Shown here in pieces: positions 54,455 through 62,344 of a DNA stretch of 64,000 nucleotides. The notes under the pieces were generated by a model, which ran no database searches, was not told the DNA's origin, and was given only the letters and a program-made list of their open reading frames with translations. The stretch is from the NCBI GenBank assembly GCA_013336525.1, contig JAAXTM010000001.1:744001-808000 (forward strand). Direction: 5' to 3'. Source of the DNA: Geobacteraceae bacterium (lineage in GTDB: Bacteria; Desulfobacterota; Desulfuromonadia; Geobacterales; Pseudopelobacteraceae). Numbering within the stretch: the stretch's first letter is position 1; each line of letters begins with the position of its first letter. The position numbers and the translations under genes were made by a program.

Positions 54455-55254
54455 CAGCATCGTATTTATTTAATCCAGAGGAGCTTGCTGTATTTACTCG
54501 CTATGTAACACCTGATACGCTTTTTGCATTTGACCTTGATGGTACTCTGGCACCGATTGTGGATGATTACAATGCGGTAACGATAGCAGAGCCGGTCCGC
54601 GACACCTTGAAACGCCTTGCGCAACTCGCAAAAGTTGTTGTGATTACAGGAAGGTCAAGAAACGATGCGTTGAAGATTCTTGAGTTTGAACCAGATTTGA
54701 TTATAGGCAATCATGGCTCCGAATGGCCTGCTCAGGATGGAAAACGGGACTGGCAACAGATAGCACTGTGTGTCAAGTGGCAGGAACAACTGAAAAATCG
54801 GCTCGGTGATACAGAAGGTGTAGAGATCGAGTTCAAAGGTGAATCGGTTTCAATTCATTACCGTAAATCAGATGACCGCGAGAGTGCCCTCTTACGTATT
54901 AACGACGCAATTAAAATTATTGAACCCTCCCCAAGAAGGATTGGCGGCAAGTTTGTTGTCAATCTGCTTCCGAAAGATGCAACAACGAAAGGGGATGCAC
55001 TTGTAGCGGCGATGGATAAGTTCGGGTTGGTGCGGTCAGTATTTTTGGGAGATGATGTAACAGATGAAGAGGTCTTTCGGCTGGTCGGTGTTGATGTGCT
55101 TGGCATCCATATCGGCAAAGACTACTATACAGCCGCCAAATATTACCTGAACGACCAATCAGAGTTACTTGGACTTCTCAACACAATGGTAGGAACCATT
55201 GAATCGTTACGTGCCGTTGCCCCCCCCCATAACACCAATAAACATCAGTCATGA
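54451..55254 (+). CDS. otsB: Trehalose-6-phosphate phosphatase
   Basis: 267 residues. The start is a GTG overlapping the otsA stop (GTGA), with AGGAGG upstream. HAD motifs: FAFDLDGTLAPI (nucleophile Asp), VVITGRSR, and GDDVTDEEVF near the C-terminus. It removes the phosphate to give trehalose. Together with otsA it forms a complete pathway independent of TreYZ and TreS. The C-terminal 20 residues look unstructured. Confidence 0.95.
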   Translation: MTASYLFNPEELAVFTRYVTPDTLFAFDLDGTLAPIVDDYNAVTIAEPVRDTLKRLAQLAKVVVITGRSRNDALKILEFEPDLIIGNHGSEWPAQDGKRDWQQIALCVKWQEQLKNRLGDTEGVEIEFKGESVSIHYRKSDDRESALLRINDAIKIIEPSPRRIGGKFVVNLLPKDATTKGDALVAAMDKFGLVRSVFLGDDVTDEEVFRLVGVDVLGIHIGKDYYTAAKYYLNDQSELLGLLNTMVGTIESLRAVAPPHNTNKHQS

Positions 55255-55357
55255 CAGGGTCATTGATTCATTTTTTTAGATCACTAATCGAGTACTGTCT
55301 CGTTTGATTTGCTGGATCTCTATTGCCGATTCTGAATTATCTCTACCAATAAAAAGT

Positions 55358-55381
55358 GGGGAAGGCATTTCTGCCTTCCCC
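55358..55381 (-). terminator. Rho-independent terminator of the actP operon
   Basis: GGGGAAGGCA pairs with TGCCTTCCCC around a 4-base loop. On the minus strand it is followed by CTTTTTATT. It lies about 40 bases past the actP stop. On the plus strand, after otsB, the T-run is weak, but the hairpin may serve both. Confidence 0.85.
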
Positions 55382-55420
55382 ATATTTCATTTCATCTGCT
55401 CTCTGACAAGCAACGTATGA

Positions 55421-57394
55421 TCAGTGGTCAACAGCCTTTGCCATACCGAGACCGGTATTCTGGCGGACATAAACTTCGTCAAACATCTCTTCAGCACGTT
55501 TATTTGGGAACAACAGGCATCCCAAAATAGCGGCGATGAAGCCAAGTGGAATCGAGATGATACCAGGGTTTTTTAGCGTGAAGAGTGGCTTCTCAAGACC
55601 CATCATTGATGTTCCCGTCAGCTTTTCATCAACTTTAGCCTTGGCAAGCGCTTTGGCATCTTTTTCCGAAAGAATCTGGCCAGCAGGCAATTCTGCCTGT
55701 TTCTTCTCCATAGCGACAACAACATTCTTGGCGCCAGCAGCTACTTTCATGGGATAGGTCATGTTAGGGGAAACCATAACCAGACCGATCGAAGCAATCG
55801 TACCAACAAGCAGACCGGAGATGACACCGGCGGTGTTAAACTTGCGCCAGAACAGTGACAACACAACAACCGGCAGGTTGCCGGAGGCAGCAACGGCGAA
55901 TGCCAGAGCAACCAAGTGGGCAACGTTGGCTTTTTCGGCCATGAGGCCGATCAAAATACCGACAACACCAACGACCAGTGAAGTGATTCGGGCAGCCATA
56001 ACCTGCTCATGCTGATCGGCATGACCATCCTTGATGACGTTAACCCAGATGTCGTGGGCAATAGCAGCGGATGCTGCCAGAACCAGACCGGAAACAACAG
56101 CCAGGATGGTGGCAAAAGCAACAGAACAAAGGAAAGCCAGGAAGAGATCGCCCATGATCGGAGCTATATCGGCGCCCAACTGCTGTGCCAGCATCAGGGT
56201 AGCCATATTTCCGCCCGGGTCAACTGAGATGATTCCCTGTGGTGTCAGGTTAACGGCGGCGCCGAAACCGAGCAGGGTGGTCAGGACGTAGAAGGTGCCA
56301 ATTATGAACATTGCGATGATAACGGACTTACGAGCAGCCTGTGCGGTAGGAACGGTGAAGAAGCGCATCAGGATGTGCGGCATACCGGCTGTACCCAGAA
56401 CAAGAGCCATACCGAGGGAGATCTGGTCAAGCGGTGATTTCAAAAACAGACCCGGCTCAAGGAAACGCTGACCAGCGTCGATACCGTTGAGGGTTATTCC
56501 ATCCTTCAGTACCAGCTTGGACACGTGGTCCTGAATGTCAGGGCTGTTGACGATAGTGTCAAAAAAGTAAATCGGGTTGAATCCTGCTTTGGCCAGAACC
56601 AACACAGACAGCAGTGCAGCACCGGACATAAGCAGACCGGCCTTGATGATCTGTACCCATGTAGTGGCTGTCATGCCGCCGAAGACAACGTAACCGACCA
56701 TCAAGATACCAACGCCAATGATGGCTGTTTTGTACGGTACTCCGACCAGCAGCGCCATCAGCTTGCCTGCACCGACCATCTGAGCGGTTAGGTAGAAGGT
56801 GGACACAGCTACGGTGGAGACTGCTGCCAAAGCACGAACCGGCTTTGGATCGGTACGGAAGGAAAGGATATCCCCCAGAGTGTACTTACCGGCGTTACGG
56901 CACGGTTCGGCAACGATCAACAGAACCGTGATGTACGCAACCAGCCAGCCGACGGAGTACATGAAGCCATCATAACCGTACAGTGAGATAAGGCCGGAAA
57001 TACCCAGAAACGATGCAGCCGACATGTAGTCACCGGCAATCGCCCAACCGTTCTGAGTTCCGGTGATACCACCACCGGCGGCATAGAAGTCGGCAGCGGT
57101 CTTGGTCTGACGGGCAGCCCAGATAACAACGCCGAGGGTGATGCCGATAATTACCGCAAACATGGAAAGCGTGACGACCTTATTGGCTTTCAACTCTCTT
57201 TTTTTAACCGGAGCCGCGGCTACAGGGGCCTGAGCTGCCGGGCTAACAGCTGCGACTTCGGTTGAACTTGTTGGAGCTGCTGCAGTTATTGGCGCACCTG
57301 CCGCAGCAGATGTATTCTTCGGCTCTTCAGCAAAGGCGGCTGCGGCAACGGTTAAAACTAAGCTTGCTGCGATGATTATTTTCTTAAATGTCAT
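55421..57394 (-). CDS. actP: Cation/acetate symporter with exported Ala/Pro-rich extension
   Basis: 657 residues against about 550 in E. coli ActP. It starts with a signal peptide (KIIIAASLVLTVAAAAFA) and an Ala/Pro-rich stretch to about residue 68. The sodium:solute symporter fold follows, with TQNGWAIAGDYMSAASFLG, FGGMTATTWVQIIKAG and GTAGMPHILMRFFTVP. A further soluble insertion (about 560-600) separates the last helices. It takes up acetate, the central substrate of Geobacter-type metabolism. The gene follows DUF485 by 16 bases with a strong AAAGGAGG site, the conserved pairing for acetate permeases. Confidence 0.92.
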   Translation of the reverse strand: MTFKKIIIAASLVLTVAAAAFAEEPKNTSAAAGAPITAAAPTSSTEVAAVSPAAQAPVAAAPVKKRELKANKVVTLSMFAVIIGITLGVVIWAARQTKTAADFYAAGGGITGTQNGWAIAGDYMSAASFLGISGLISLYGYDGFMYSVGWLVAYITVLLIVAEPCRNAGKYTLGDILSFRTDPKPVRALAAVSTVAVSTFYLTAQMVGAGKLMALLVGVPYKTAIIGVGILMVGYVVFGGMTATTWVQIIKAGLLMSGAALLSVLVLAKAGFNPIYFFDTIVNSPDIQDHVSKLVLKDGITLNGIDAGQRFLEPGLFLKSPLDQISLGMALVLGTAGMPHILMRFFTVPTAQAARKSVIIAMFIIGTFYVLTTLLGFGAAVNLTPQGIISVDPGGNMATLMLAQQLGADIAPIMGDLFLAFLCSVAFATILAVVSGLVLAASAAIAHDIWVNVIKDGHADQHEQVMAARITSLVVGVVGILIGLMAEKANVAHLVALAFAVAASGNLPVVVLSLFWRKFNTAGVISGLLVGTIASIGLVMVSPNMTYPMKVAAGAKNVVVAMEKKQAELPAGQILSEKDAKALAKAKVDEKLTGTSMMGLEKPLFTLKNPGIISIPLGFIAAILGCLLFPNKRAEEMFDEVYVRQNTGLGMAKAVDH

Positions 57395-57410
57395 GTCGTA
57401 TCCTCCTTTT

Positions 57411-57722
57411 CTAAAGATGAAGTTCGTTTATCAGTTCTCTTGTCATACGGTCAAAGTCTTTATTAGCGATGTGTGCATAGTAAAGTGCCAAGCCCCATGA
57501 GACAAAAAATTGGGAAAGAGCGAATACATAGCCAAAGTTAATAACACCAATAATCTTGATCTTGAACAGACCGGGGGCATATGCTGCTCCAATGGGGAGC
57601 AGGAAGTAATACGCGGTTGAGAAGATCCACCAACCGAAAAGGAATGCTGTCTTTTTGTGATGCAACTCGATGAACTTCGGGTTTTTTGCTATTGTTGCCC
57701 AATCGTACTGTCTTTCTGCCAT
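57411..57722 (-). CDS. DUF485 membrane protein, ActP partner
   Basis: 103 residues with two helices and the usual start motif NPKFIELHHKKTAFLFGWW. DUF485 genes lie directly upstream of ActP-type symporters in many bacteria and are thought to assist them. AAGGAG lies 6 bases before ATG. It starts 73 bases after the IclR stop on the same strand. Confidence 0.92.
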   Translation of the reverse strand: MAERQYDWATIAKNPKFIELHHKKTAFLFGWWIFSTAYYFLLPIGAAYAPGLFKIKIIGVINFGYVFALSQFFVSWGLALYYAHIANKDFDRMTRELINELHL

Positions 57723-57795
57723 AAGTTACTCCTTTCGTTTTGTTTGATATTTGCCTTTGACCAACGCCTCCTTTCCAAAAGATTTGACGATTCTA

Positions 57796-58572
57796 TCAAG
57801 CCGGCATATAGCCGAATCTCTGAGATGCTAATGCGGCTGCTTCCAAAAGCGATGGTATGATCTCCCTCTCTATCCGTTCCCGTACAAGCCTGAAAGATGG
57901 CCCATGCATTGTGATGGCTCCGATAACATGCCCAGCATAATCCTTGACGGCAACAGCCACACTTATAAGACCCTCTCCAAGCCCCCCGGAATCTATAGCA
58001 ACGCCCCCGTTAGACCTGATTTCAAGAAGTTCTGACGCTAAAAAGTCAGAGTTGGGAATGTTGCGTGACTTGCCATATTTTTTGCTTTTCAACCATTCTA
58101 TGACCTCCGCAGATTCCAGCGCTTTCATGACTTTCCCTGCGGCATTGGTAAAATAAGGAAATGATTTACCAACTAATGATTCGGCTTTTATCTGTTGGTG
58201 ACAATCGGCCATATCCAAAAACAAAACATCATCTCCTTTAATGATTGTCATATAGACCGCTTCGTCATGTTTTTTTGCAAGTTGAACAATCACAGGATGA
58301 GCAATACTGATAATATTTGAATTCCCAGCGAGCTTTTGGGCCAGAGAAAATGAATTTATTCCGAGCCTGAAGTTTCCGGTAGAAATATCCTGTTCTACCA
58401 AGCCACTTTCGCAAAGAGTCGCAAGAAGTCTAAATGTTTTATTTGGCGACATTTCAAACTTTAAAGCGATCGACTTGTGAGTGGCGACTGCTCGATCTTC
58501 TGTTAAATACTCCAAGATTTCGAAAGCTTTCTGCACGGTTTGAACTGTGTAAGCGCCTGTTTTTTGTGCCAT
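57796..58572 (-). CDS. IclR-family transcriptional regulator
   Basis: 258 residues. The N-terminal winged helix (TVQKAFEILEYLTEDRAVAT, EMSPNKTFRLLATL) is followed by the IclR effector domain (KSLVGKSFPYFTNAAGKVMKA as a close paraphrase of the AESLVGKSFPYFTN segment; GGVAIDSGGLGEGLISVAVA). IclR regulators bind small acids. Its place upstream of DUF485/actP, on the same strand, suggests control of acetate uptake. The start has AGAGG 6 bases before ATG. A perfect palindrome lies about 60 bases upstream. Confidence 0.9.
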   Translation of the reverse strand: MAQKTGAYTVQTVQKAFEILEYLTEDRAVATHKSIALKFEMSPNKTFRLLATLCESGLVEQDISTGNFRLGINSFSLAQKLAGNSNIISIAHPVIVQLAKKHDEAVYMTIIKGDDVLFLDMADCHQQIKAESLVGKSFPYFTNAAGKVMKALESAEVIEWLKSKKYGKSRNIPNSDFLASELLEIRSNGGVAIDSGGLGEGLISVAVAVKDYAGHVIGAITMHGPSFRLVRERIEREIIPSLLEAAALASQRFGYMPA

Positions 58573-58633
58573 AAAAAACCTCTAACATTAAAATATTATT
58601 GTAAATAACTAAAACAATATGTATTATATTATT

Positions 58634-58649
58634 GTTTGTGTACACAAAC
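58634..58649. promoter_or_regulatory. Perfect 16-bp palindrome upstream of the IclR gene
   Basis: GTTTGTGTACACAAAC, self-complementary, 61 bases before the IclR start codon, with a related half (TTTTGTGTATA) right after. The size and position fit autoregulation by an IclR-type dimer. Confidence 0.65.
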
Positions 58650-58728
58650 CTTTTGTGTATATAACTGTTTTTTATTATTACTACAAGATAAATTTATGGA
58701 CGACAAATGTTTTGTACCGTATTATTAT

Positions 58729-58748
58729 TTACGTAATATATTACGTAA
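58729..58748. promoter_or_regulatory. Perfect 20-bp palindrome upstream of the third MarR gene
   Basis: TTACGTAATATATTACGTAA, self-complementary, 71 bases before the MarR start codon at 58820. Spacing and symmetry are typical of a MarR operator. Confidence 0.7.
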
Positions 58749-58819
58749 CTTGCCGCGTTTATATTTTGTATTAGCGAATTAAAATTTCATTTTGTAATAA
58801 TTATTTTATGGGAGGAAGT

Positions 58820-59326
58820 ATGAAGTTGAAGCCGGTTATGGTAGCAGGCATTATAGATGATATAAGACGTGTCTTTCAGGTTCTTACTGAGCAATCCAGA
58901 AAGATAGAGCATGAAACCAGCCTTACCGGTCCACAGTTGTGGGTAGTCAAAATACTTAAAGAGACGTCACCAATGAAAGTTTCAGATTTGGCGCGACGCA
59001 TGTATCTTCATCCGGCAACAATGGTTGGATTGTTGGATAGACTCGAAGCAAAGGGGTTGCTCAAGCGTACTCGGTCCGAAAAAGATCGACGAGTTGTTTT
59101 TATTGATCTAACTGCACAGGGGAGTGAATTGGAGATTAACTCTCCGGAAGTGGTGCAAAATCTTTTAGTAAATGGACTTGAGAAACTTACCGTGCATGAG
59201 TTGAAAAATATATCAGGGGGGTTGGAACAAGTTGTTAATATTTTGGGCGCAAAAGACGTGCCTCCACAACTTATTATGTCTTCTGAAATTAATGCGCCAA
59301 AAAGAAGAAGAAAAATTCCAAATTAA
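58820..59326 (+). CDS. MarR-family regulator (paralogue 3)
   Basis: 168 residues from the ATG at 58820, which has GGGAGG upstream (an ATG four codons earlier lies within the site). The core is LTGPQLWVVKILKETSPMKV, MYLHPATMVGLLDRLEAKGL and RTRSEKDRRVVFIDLT. The C-terminus is basic (APKRRRKIPN). It is very close to the MarR proteins at 26006 and 51654. It lies opposite the IclR gene and upstream of a broken secreted-protein gene, which may have been its target. Confidence 0.88.
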   Translation: MKLKPVMVAGIIDDIRRVFQVLTEQSRKIEHETSLTGPQLWVVKILKETSPMKVSDLARRMYLHPATMVGLLDRLEAKGLLKRTRSEKDRRVVFIDLTAQGSELEINSPEVVQNLLVNGLEKLTVHELKNISGGLEQVVNILGAKDVPPQLIMSSEINAPKRRRKIPN

Positions 59327-59479
59327 AATTATCATATCGTTCTGTCGTGACTCAAAAAATGGCGACAACAATAACTGATTTTTATCTTTCGTTAGAACTC
59401 TGATCGGATTGCGAAATATAGTAAAGGATGTAAATTTACCTTGAGTATTGCCGTTAATCTCAACGAAAGAGGTTTAAGC

Positions 59480-59943
59480 ATGAAAAAGTACATGACGTTA
59501 GTAGCAGCGATAGTAATGTTCAGTTTCACATTCGCCTCCGTTGCGTTGGCTCAAGGAGGAATGAGGTGGAAAGGTGGCGGTGGTTGGGGGGCAGGGGCAT
59601 CTTATTCCAGGATGTACAATCCTCAGACGGTTCAAACTATCACTGGAGAAGTCGTTTCGGATAATAAGATACGCCTACCATTAGTATGTCTTACGGTGTC
59701 CATCTACTGCTGAAGACTGATAAAGAAACCATTTCTGTACATCTTGGACCCGGATGGTATATCGAAAATCAAGATGTGAAAATTGCACCGAAAGATAACA
59801 TAGAAATATAAGGTTCACTTATAACATTTAATGGCAAACCTGCTCTAATTGCCGCAGAAGTAAAGAAAGGTGATGATGTGTTGACACTTCGTAACGCAGA
59901 TGGTTTTCCGATTTGGAGTGGCTGGAAACAGAGATGGATATAG
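59480..59943 (+). pseudogene. Broken gene for a small exported protein
   Basis: It starts with a good ribosome site (GAGG) and signal peptide (MTLVAAIVMFSFTFASVALA). The mature part YNPQTVQTITGEVVS is in one frame. After a frameshift near 59670 the protein continues as SYGVHLLLKTDKETISVHLG and GWYIENQDVKI, and then meets a TAA stop at IEI. The same frame resumes for about 40 residues (NGKPALIAAEVKKGDDVL, FPIWSGWK) to a TAG. One frameshift plus one nonsense mutation show that the gene has been lost. The TAA excludes selenocysteine. I recall the family as common in Geobacter but with no solid function. Confidence 0.75.
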
Positions 59944-60006
59944 TGGAGATGCTGCATAGGATAGATTAATCCATACCTTGCAACTAGAATAAACCTGGTC
60001 GGATTA

Positions 60007-60080
60007 AAAATGGCGGCGAGCAAAGAGATTCATAATAATAACACTGTTATGTTTCTCATCCCTTGAAAATCGGAATTTTG
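60007..60080. repeat. Palindromic element, degenerate copy
   Basis: It begins AAAATGGCGGCGAGCAAAGA and shares the pattern GAG(A/T)TTCATAA...ACTGTTA...TCATC with the cleaner element at 62098. The right arm has decayed (gaaaatcggaatttt). Confidence 0.4.
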
Positions 60081-60228
60081 ATTGTTGGTCTCTTTGGCGC
60101 TCCACACATCCTTCGCGCTACAAGCAGGGTTTATTTATTTGCTGAACTGGCAGACTCAACCTTTTTGATGTACTAAAGATGATTTCTTTGATCATCTTTG
60201 GACTAAGGATCGAAATCAATCCATATTT

Positions 60229-60351
60229 TCAGGGTCCAATATCTTTGTTAATCTGATCCTTCAAAACACCACTTGGTTTGAAACTCAATATCTGTCTGGC
60301 TTCAATAGTTATTGCCTCGCCTGTCTGTGGGTTGCGTCCACTTCGGTTATT
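60229..60351 (-). pseudogene. C-terminal fragment of an HU/IHF-like DNA-binding protein
   Basis: The text SGRNPQTGEAITIEARQILS then FKPSGVLKDQIN is the DNA-binding arm and C-terminal helix of the HU/IHF family. No start codon or N-terminal half is recognisable; the frame upstream (to 60477) does not match. A hairpin (AAAGATGAT with ATCATCTTT, 60175-60199) lies just beyond the stop and may be its old terminator. Confidence 0.65.
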
Positions 60352-60477
60352 GGGGTAATGATGAGATGGCGTAAAAGCTAGTAGATCAACGAAGTCATTA
60401 CAAAGATTGTTATATTCCGTACAAGAAGACCGGGGGGCACGAACCTCCGGCCTTCTAATTGTGTGCGCTCCATACAA

Positions 60478-60814
60478 GCGGATTGAAAAATATCTGCGAT
60501 AGTTTTGATGTTGAGTGTTGGCCCGGGTTTATGCAAACTCAATCAAATGTACCATGTACGCAGCGTAGTAGTTTATGCTTTTGGCTCGCCGATGGATTGT
60601 TGCGTTTACACACTCCAGGTTCAACAGATTCAGAAAACTATTGTTGAGATATGAAAAGCTCACCGCTACCTATGAGGAGCTCATTACACATGGCAGCAGC
60701 CATTATTGCCCTTAGAAAAACTGACGTTATTTACGGATAAATCTAAGTCGTTTGTCGGCAATAGCACTGATATTCCGCCGACACTCTCCTCCTGACTTCA
60801 AATGAGTTGGTGGT
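60478..60814. other. Gene-free stretch
   Basis: No supported gene or RNA. Short coding-like scraps are broken by stops (for example YEKLTATYEELITHG near 60650, plus strand) and could be remains of a transposase or another gene, but I cannot name them. Confidence 0.35.
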
Positions 60815-61375
60815 TTACTTTATTGTAGATATGTTTGGGACGCTGGGCCATTTTTTAATTCCGCTAAAAGGTGGTGGCAGAAGTTTTCTATACTTCTTAT
60901 CAGATTCGAAATCAACTTCCCCATATTTTTCGAGAAGTTTTGCAATTAGAATCATACGGTCCCAAAACAAATCAAGTGCCCGCATCGTTTCATTTTTGAG
61001 ATTAGATAATTCTCTCTCTCCACCTGGAAGTGAATCCATGACTATTTTAAAGGTTTCTGTATCTGATCCTGGATGAAAGACACCCATCTTACCCACGAGC
61101 ATTGACTCGGCAATATATCCTGCTAAAACACCACAGGCATAAGCTCTAGCTTGTGTAGTGCTTAAATCTTCCAGAAAGTATTCTTCAATAAAGCAGGATC
61201 CATATCCAACATAAGAATCACAATCCGCCTCGGCTCCGACGGCATGAACCATGATTTTTTTGACTAATGTACCACCTAAAGAGAATATGACAGCATGAGC
61301 AGCCTCATGGCAGCATGCGGAATCCCTAATTTCCTTTGAAAAATAATCTGCGGGTTTGGCCATTGTTATATCCAT
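60815..61375 (-). CDS. Small stand-alone M41 (FtsH peptidase)-like zinc protease
   Basis: 186 residues from the ATG at 61375 (GGAG 6 bases upstream). It has a zinc motif HEAAH (His23, Glu24, His27) in ACCHEAAHAVIF, a helix AGYIAESMLVG where FtsH has its AAEE-like segment, and GSDTETFKIVMDSL with a candidate third ligand (Asp105). These are M41 peptidase features, but there is no AAA ATPase domain and no membrane segment. Targets would have to be delivered without ATP-driven unfolding. It is isolated among decayed genes yet intact, which argues for function or recent arrival. Confidence 0.7.
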   Translation of the reverse strand: MDITMAKPADYFSKEIRDSACCHEAAHAVIFSLGGTLVKKIMVHAVGAEADCDSYVGYGSCFIEEYFLEDLSTTQARAYACGVLAGYIAESMLVGKMGVFHPGSDTETFKIVMDSLPGGERELSNLKNETMRALDLFWDRMILIAKLLEKYGEVDFESDKKYRKLLPPPFSGIKKWPSVPNISTIK

Positions 61376-61635
61376 TGTAATCTCCATTTTTTAGTGTTTG
61401 AGAATTGCTTGTGAATTTCGCATATTTTATGCCCCAACTTTTCAACGGCATTTGTTGAATCATTAATTTTCACAATTATCAACAATAATCAGGTTAATGA
61501 CATATTCCGTCATTAGTATGTTGTTGCATGCTCTCTATAGGAAATTCTATGTAAGTAGCCCCCCTGTCAAGTAGATGCTACATAGAGCGCGCAGCCAACG
61601 CGATGCACAAACATCATACAAGATGGGCTTGGGCC

Positions 61636-61830
61636 AGGATTTATATCGGAATTGATGTCAGTAGCAAGGGTTTTGTTATTCACGCGATAGATGGTCAGAA
61701 ACGTGTGGTTTTAAAGGGTGAGATATTTCCCTAGAAGCAATCATTGTTGAAGTTGTTGAAATATTTGGGTGACAAACCGAAGTACGTGGTCTTTGAAGCC
61801 GGCAATCAGATGAAGTGGATATGCCATGAA
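61636..61830 (+). pseudogene. N-terminal fragment of an IS110-family transposase
   Basis: RIYIGIDVSSKGFVIHAIDG continues to VLKGEIFP, an amber stop, and in the same frame LLKYLGDKPKYVVFEAGNQM. This is the DEDD-type N-terminal domain of IS110-family transposases. The frame continues to 61941 but loses resemblance. The C-terminal half is missing. Confidence 0.72.
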
Positions 61831-62097
61831 TATTCAAGCGTTCGCAAACCGTTTCCCAACAAAAAGACCTATCATCACTATCTGGAGCAGATGATTTGGC
61901 CGTCAGGTCGTATCCGTCCCCACTTTGGGAGCATGAAGTCCTAGAGCATATTAGCGGAAAGCAGACGGTTCGAATTATATGAACATTCTGTCTGCGGCTC
62001 AGCAATTTACCGTCACCACCAAAACTCCGCTGCATATTACCAAGTTGCTGCTGAGAACATGGTTCATGAAAGTGCAATTACTATCTATATAAACTAA

Positions 62098-62165
62098 AAA
62101 ATGGCGCCGGATGATGAGTTTCATAACTATTCTACTGTTACTTATCATCTCCCCGACGCCATTTT
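62098..62165. repeat. 68-bp imperfect palindrome (REP/MITE-like)
   Basis: The left arm AAAATGGCGCCGGATGATGA pairs with the right arm, which reads in reverse complement AAAATGGCGTCGGGGAGATGA. The central part is AT-rich. A related decayed copy lies at 60007. There is no protein content. Confidence 0.55.
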
Positions 62166-62344
62166 GTGCCACGATTAAAACCGGCACCCGCTGATTGAAT
62201 ATCTTGTGCGCTCTCTCCAAGACATACCTTTCGCAGATACCTTCGTTAATCTTATGGATTGACACCTGCCCATTGCAAATTTACTACTCAATACAACATG
62301 GAACTGACTGATTCAACCAAATATCCAAGCCATCCAGTGCAACG

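Noticed and set aside
59480..59943. Readthrough or programmed frameshift in the broken secreted-protein gene
   Set aside because: It needs both a frameshift and passage through TAA, and there is no slippery heptamer or structure that I can see. Pseudogene is the better reading.
61676..62077. Minus-strand open frame over the IS110 fragment
   Set aside because: The plus strand carries a clear IS110 N-terminal pattern. The minus-strand frame has no recognisable features.
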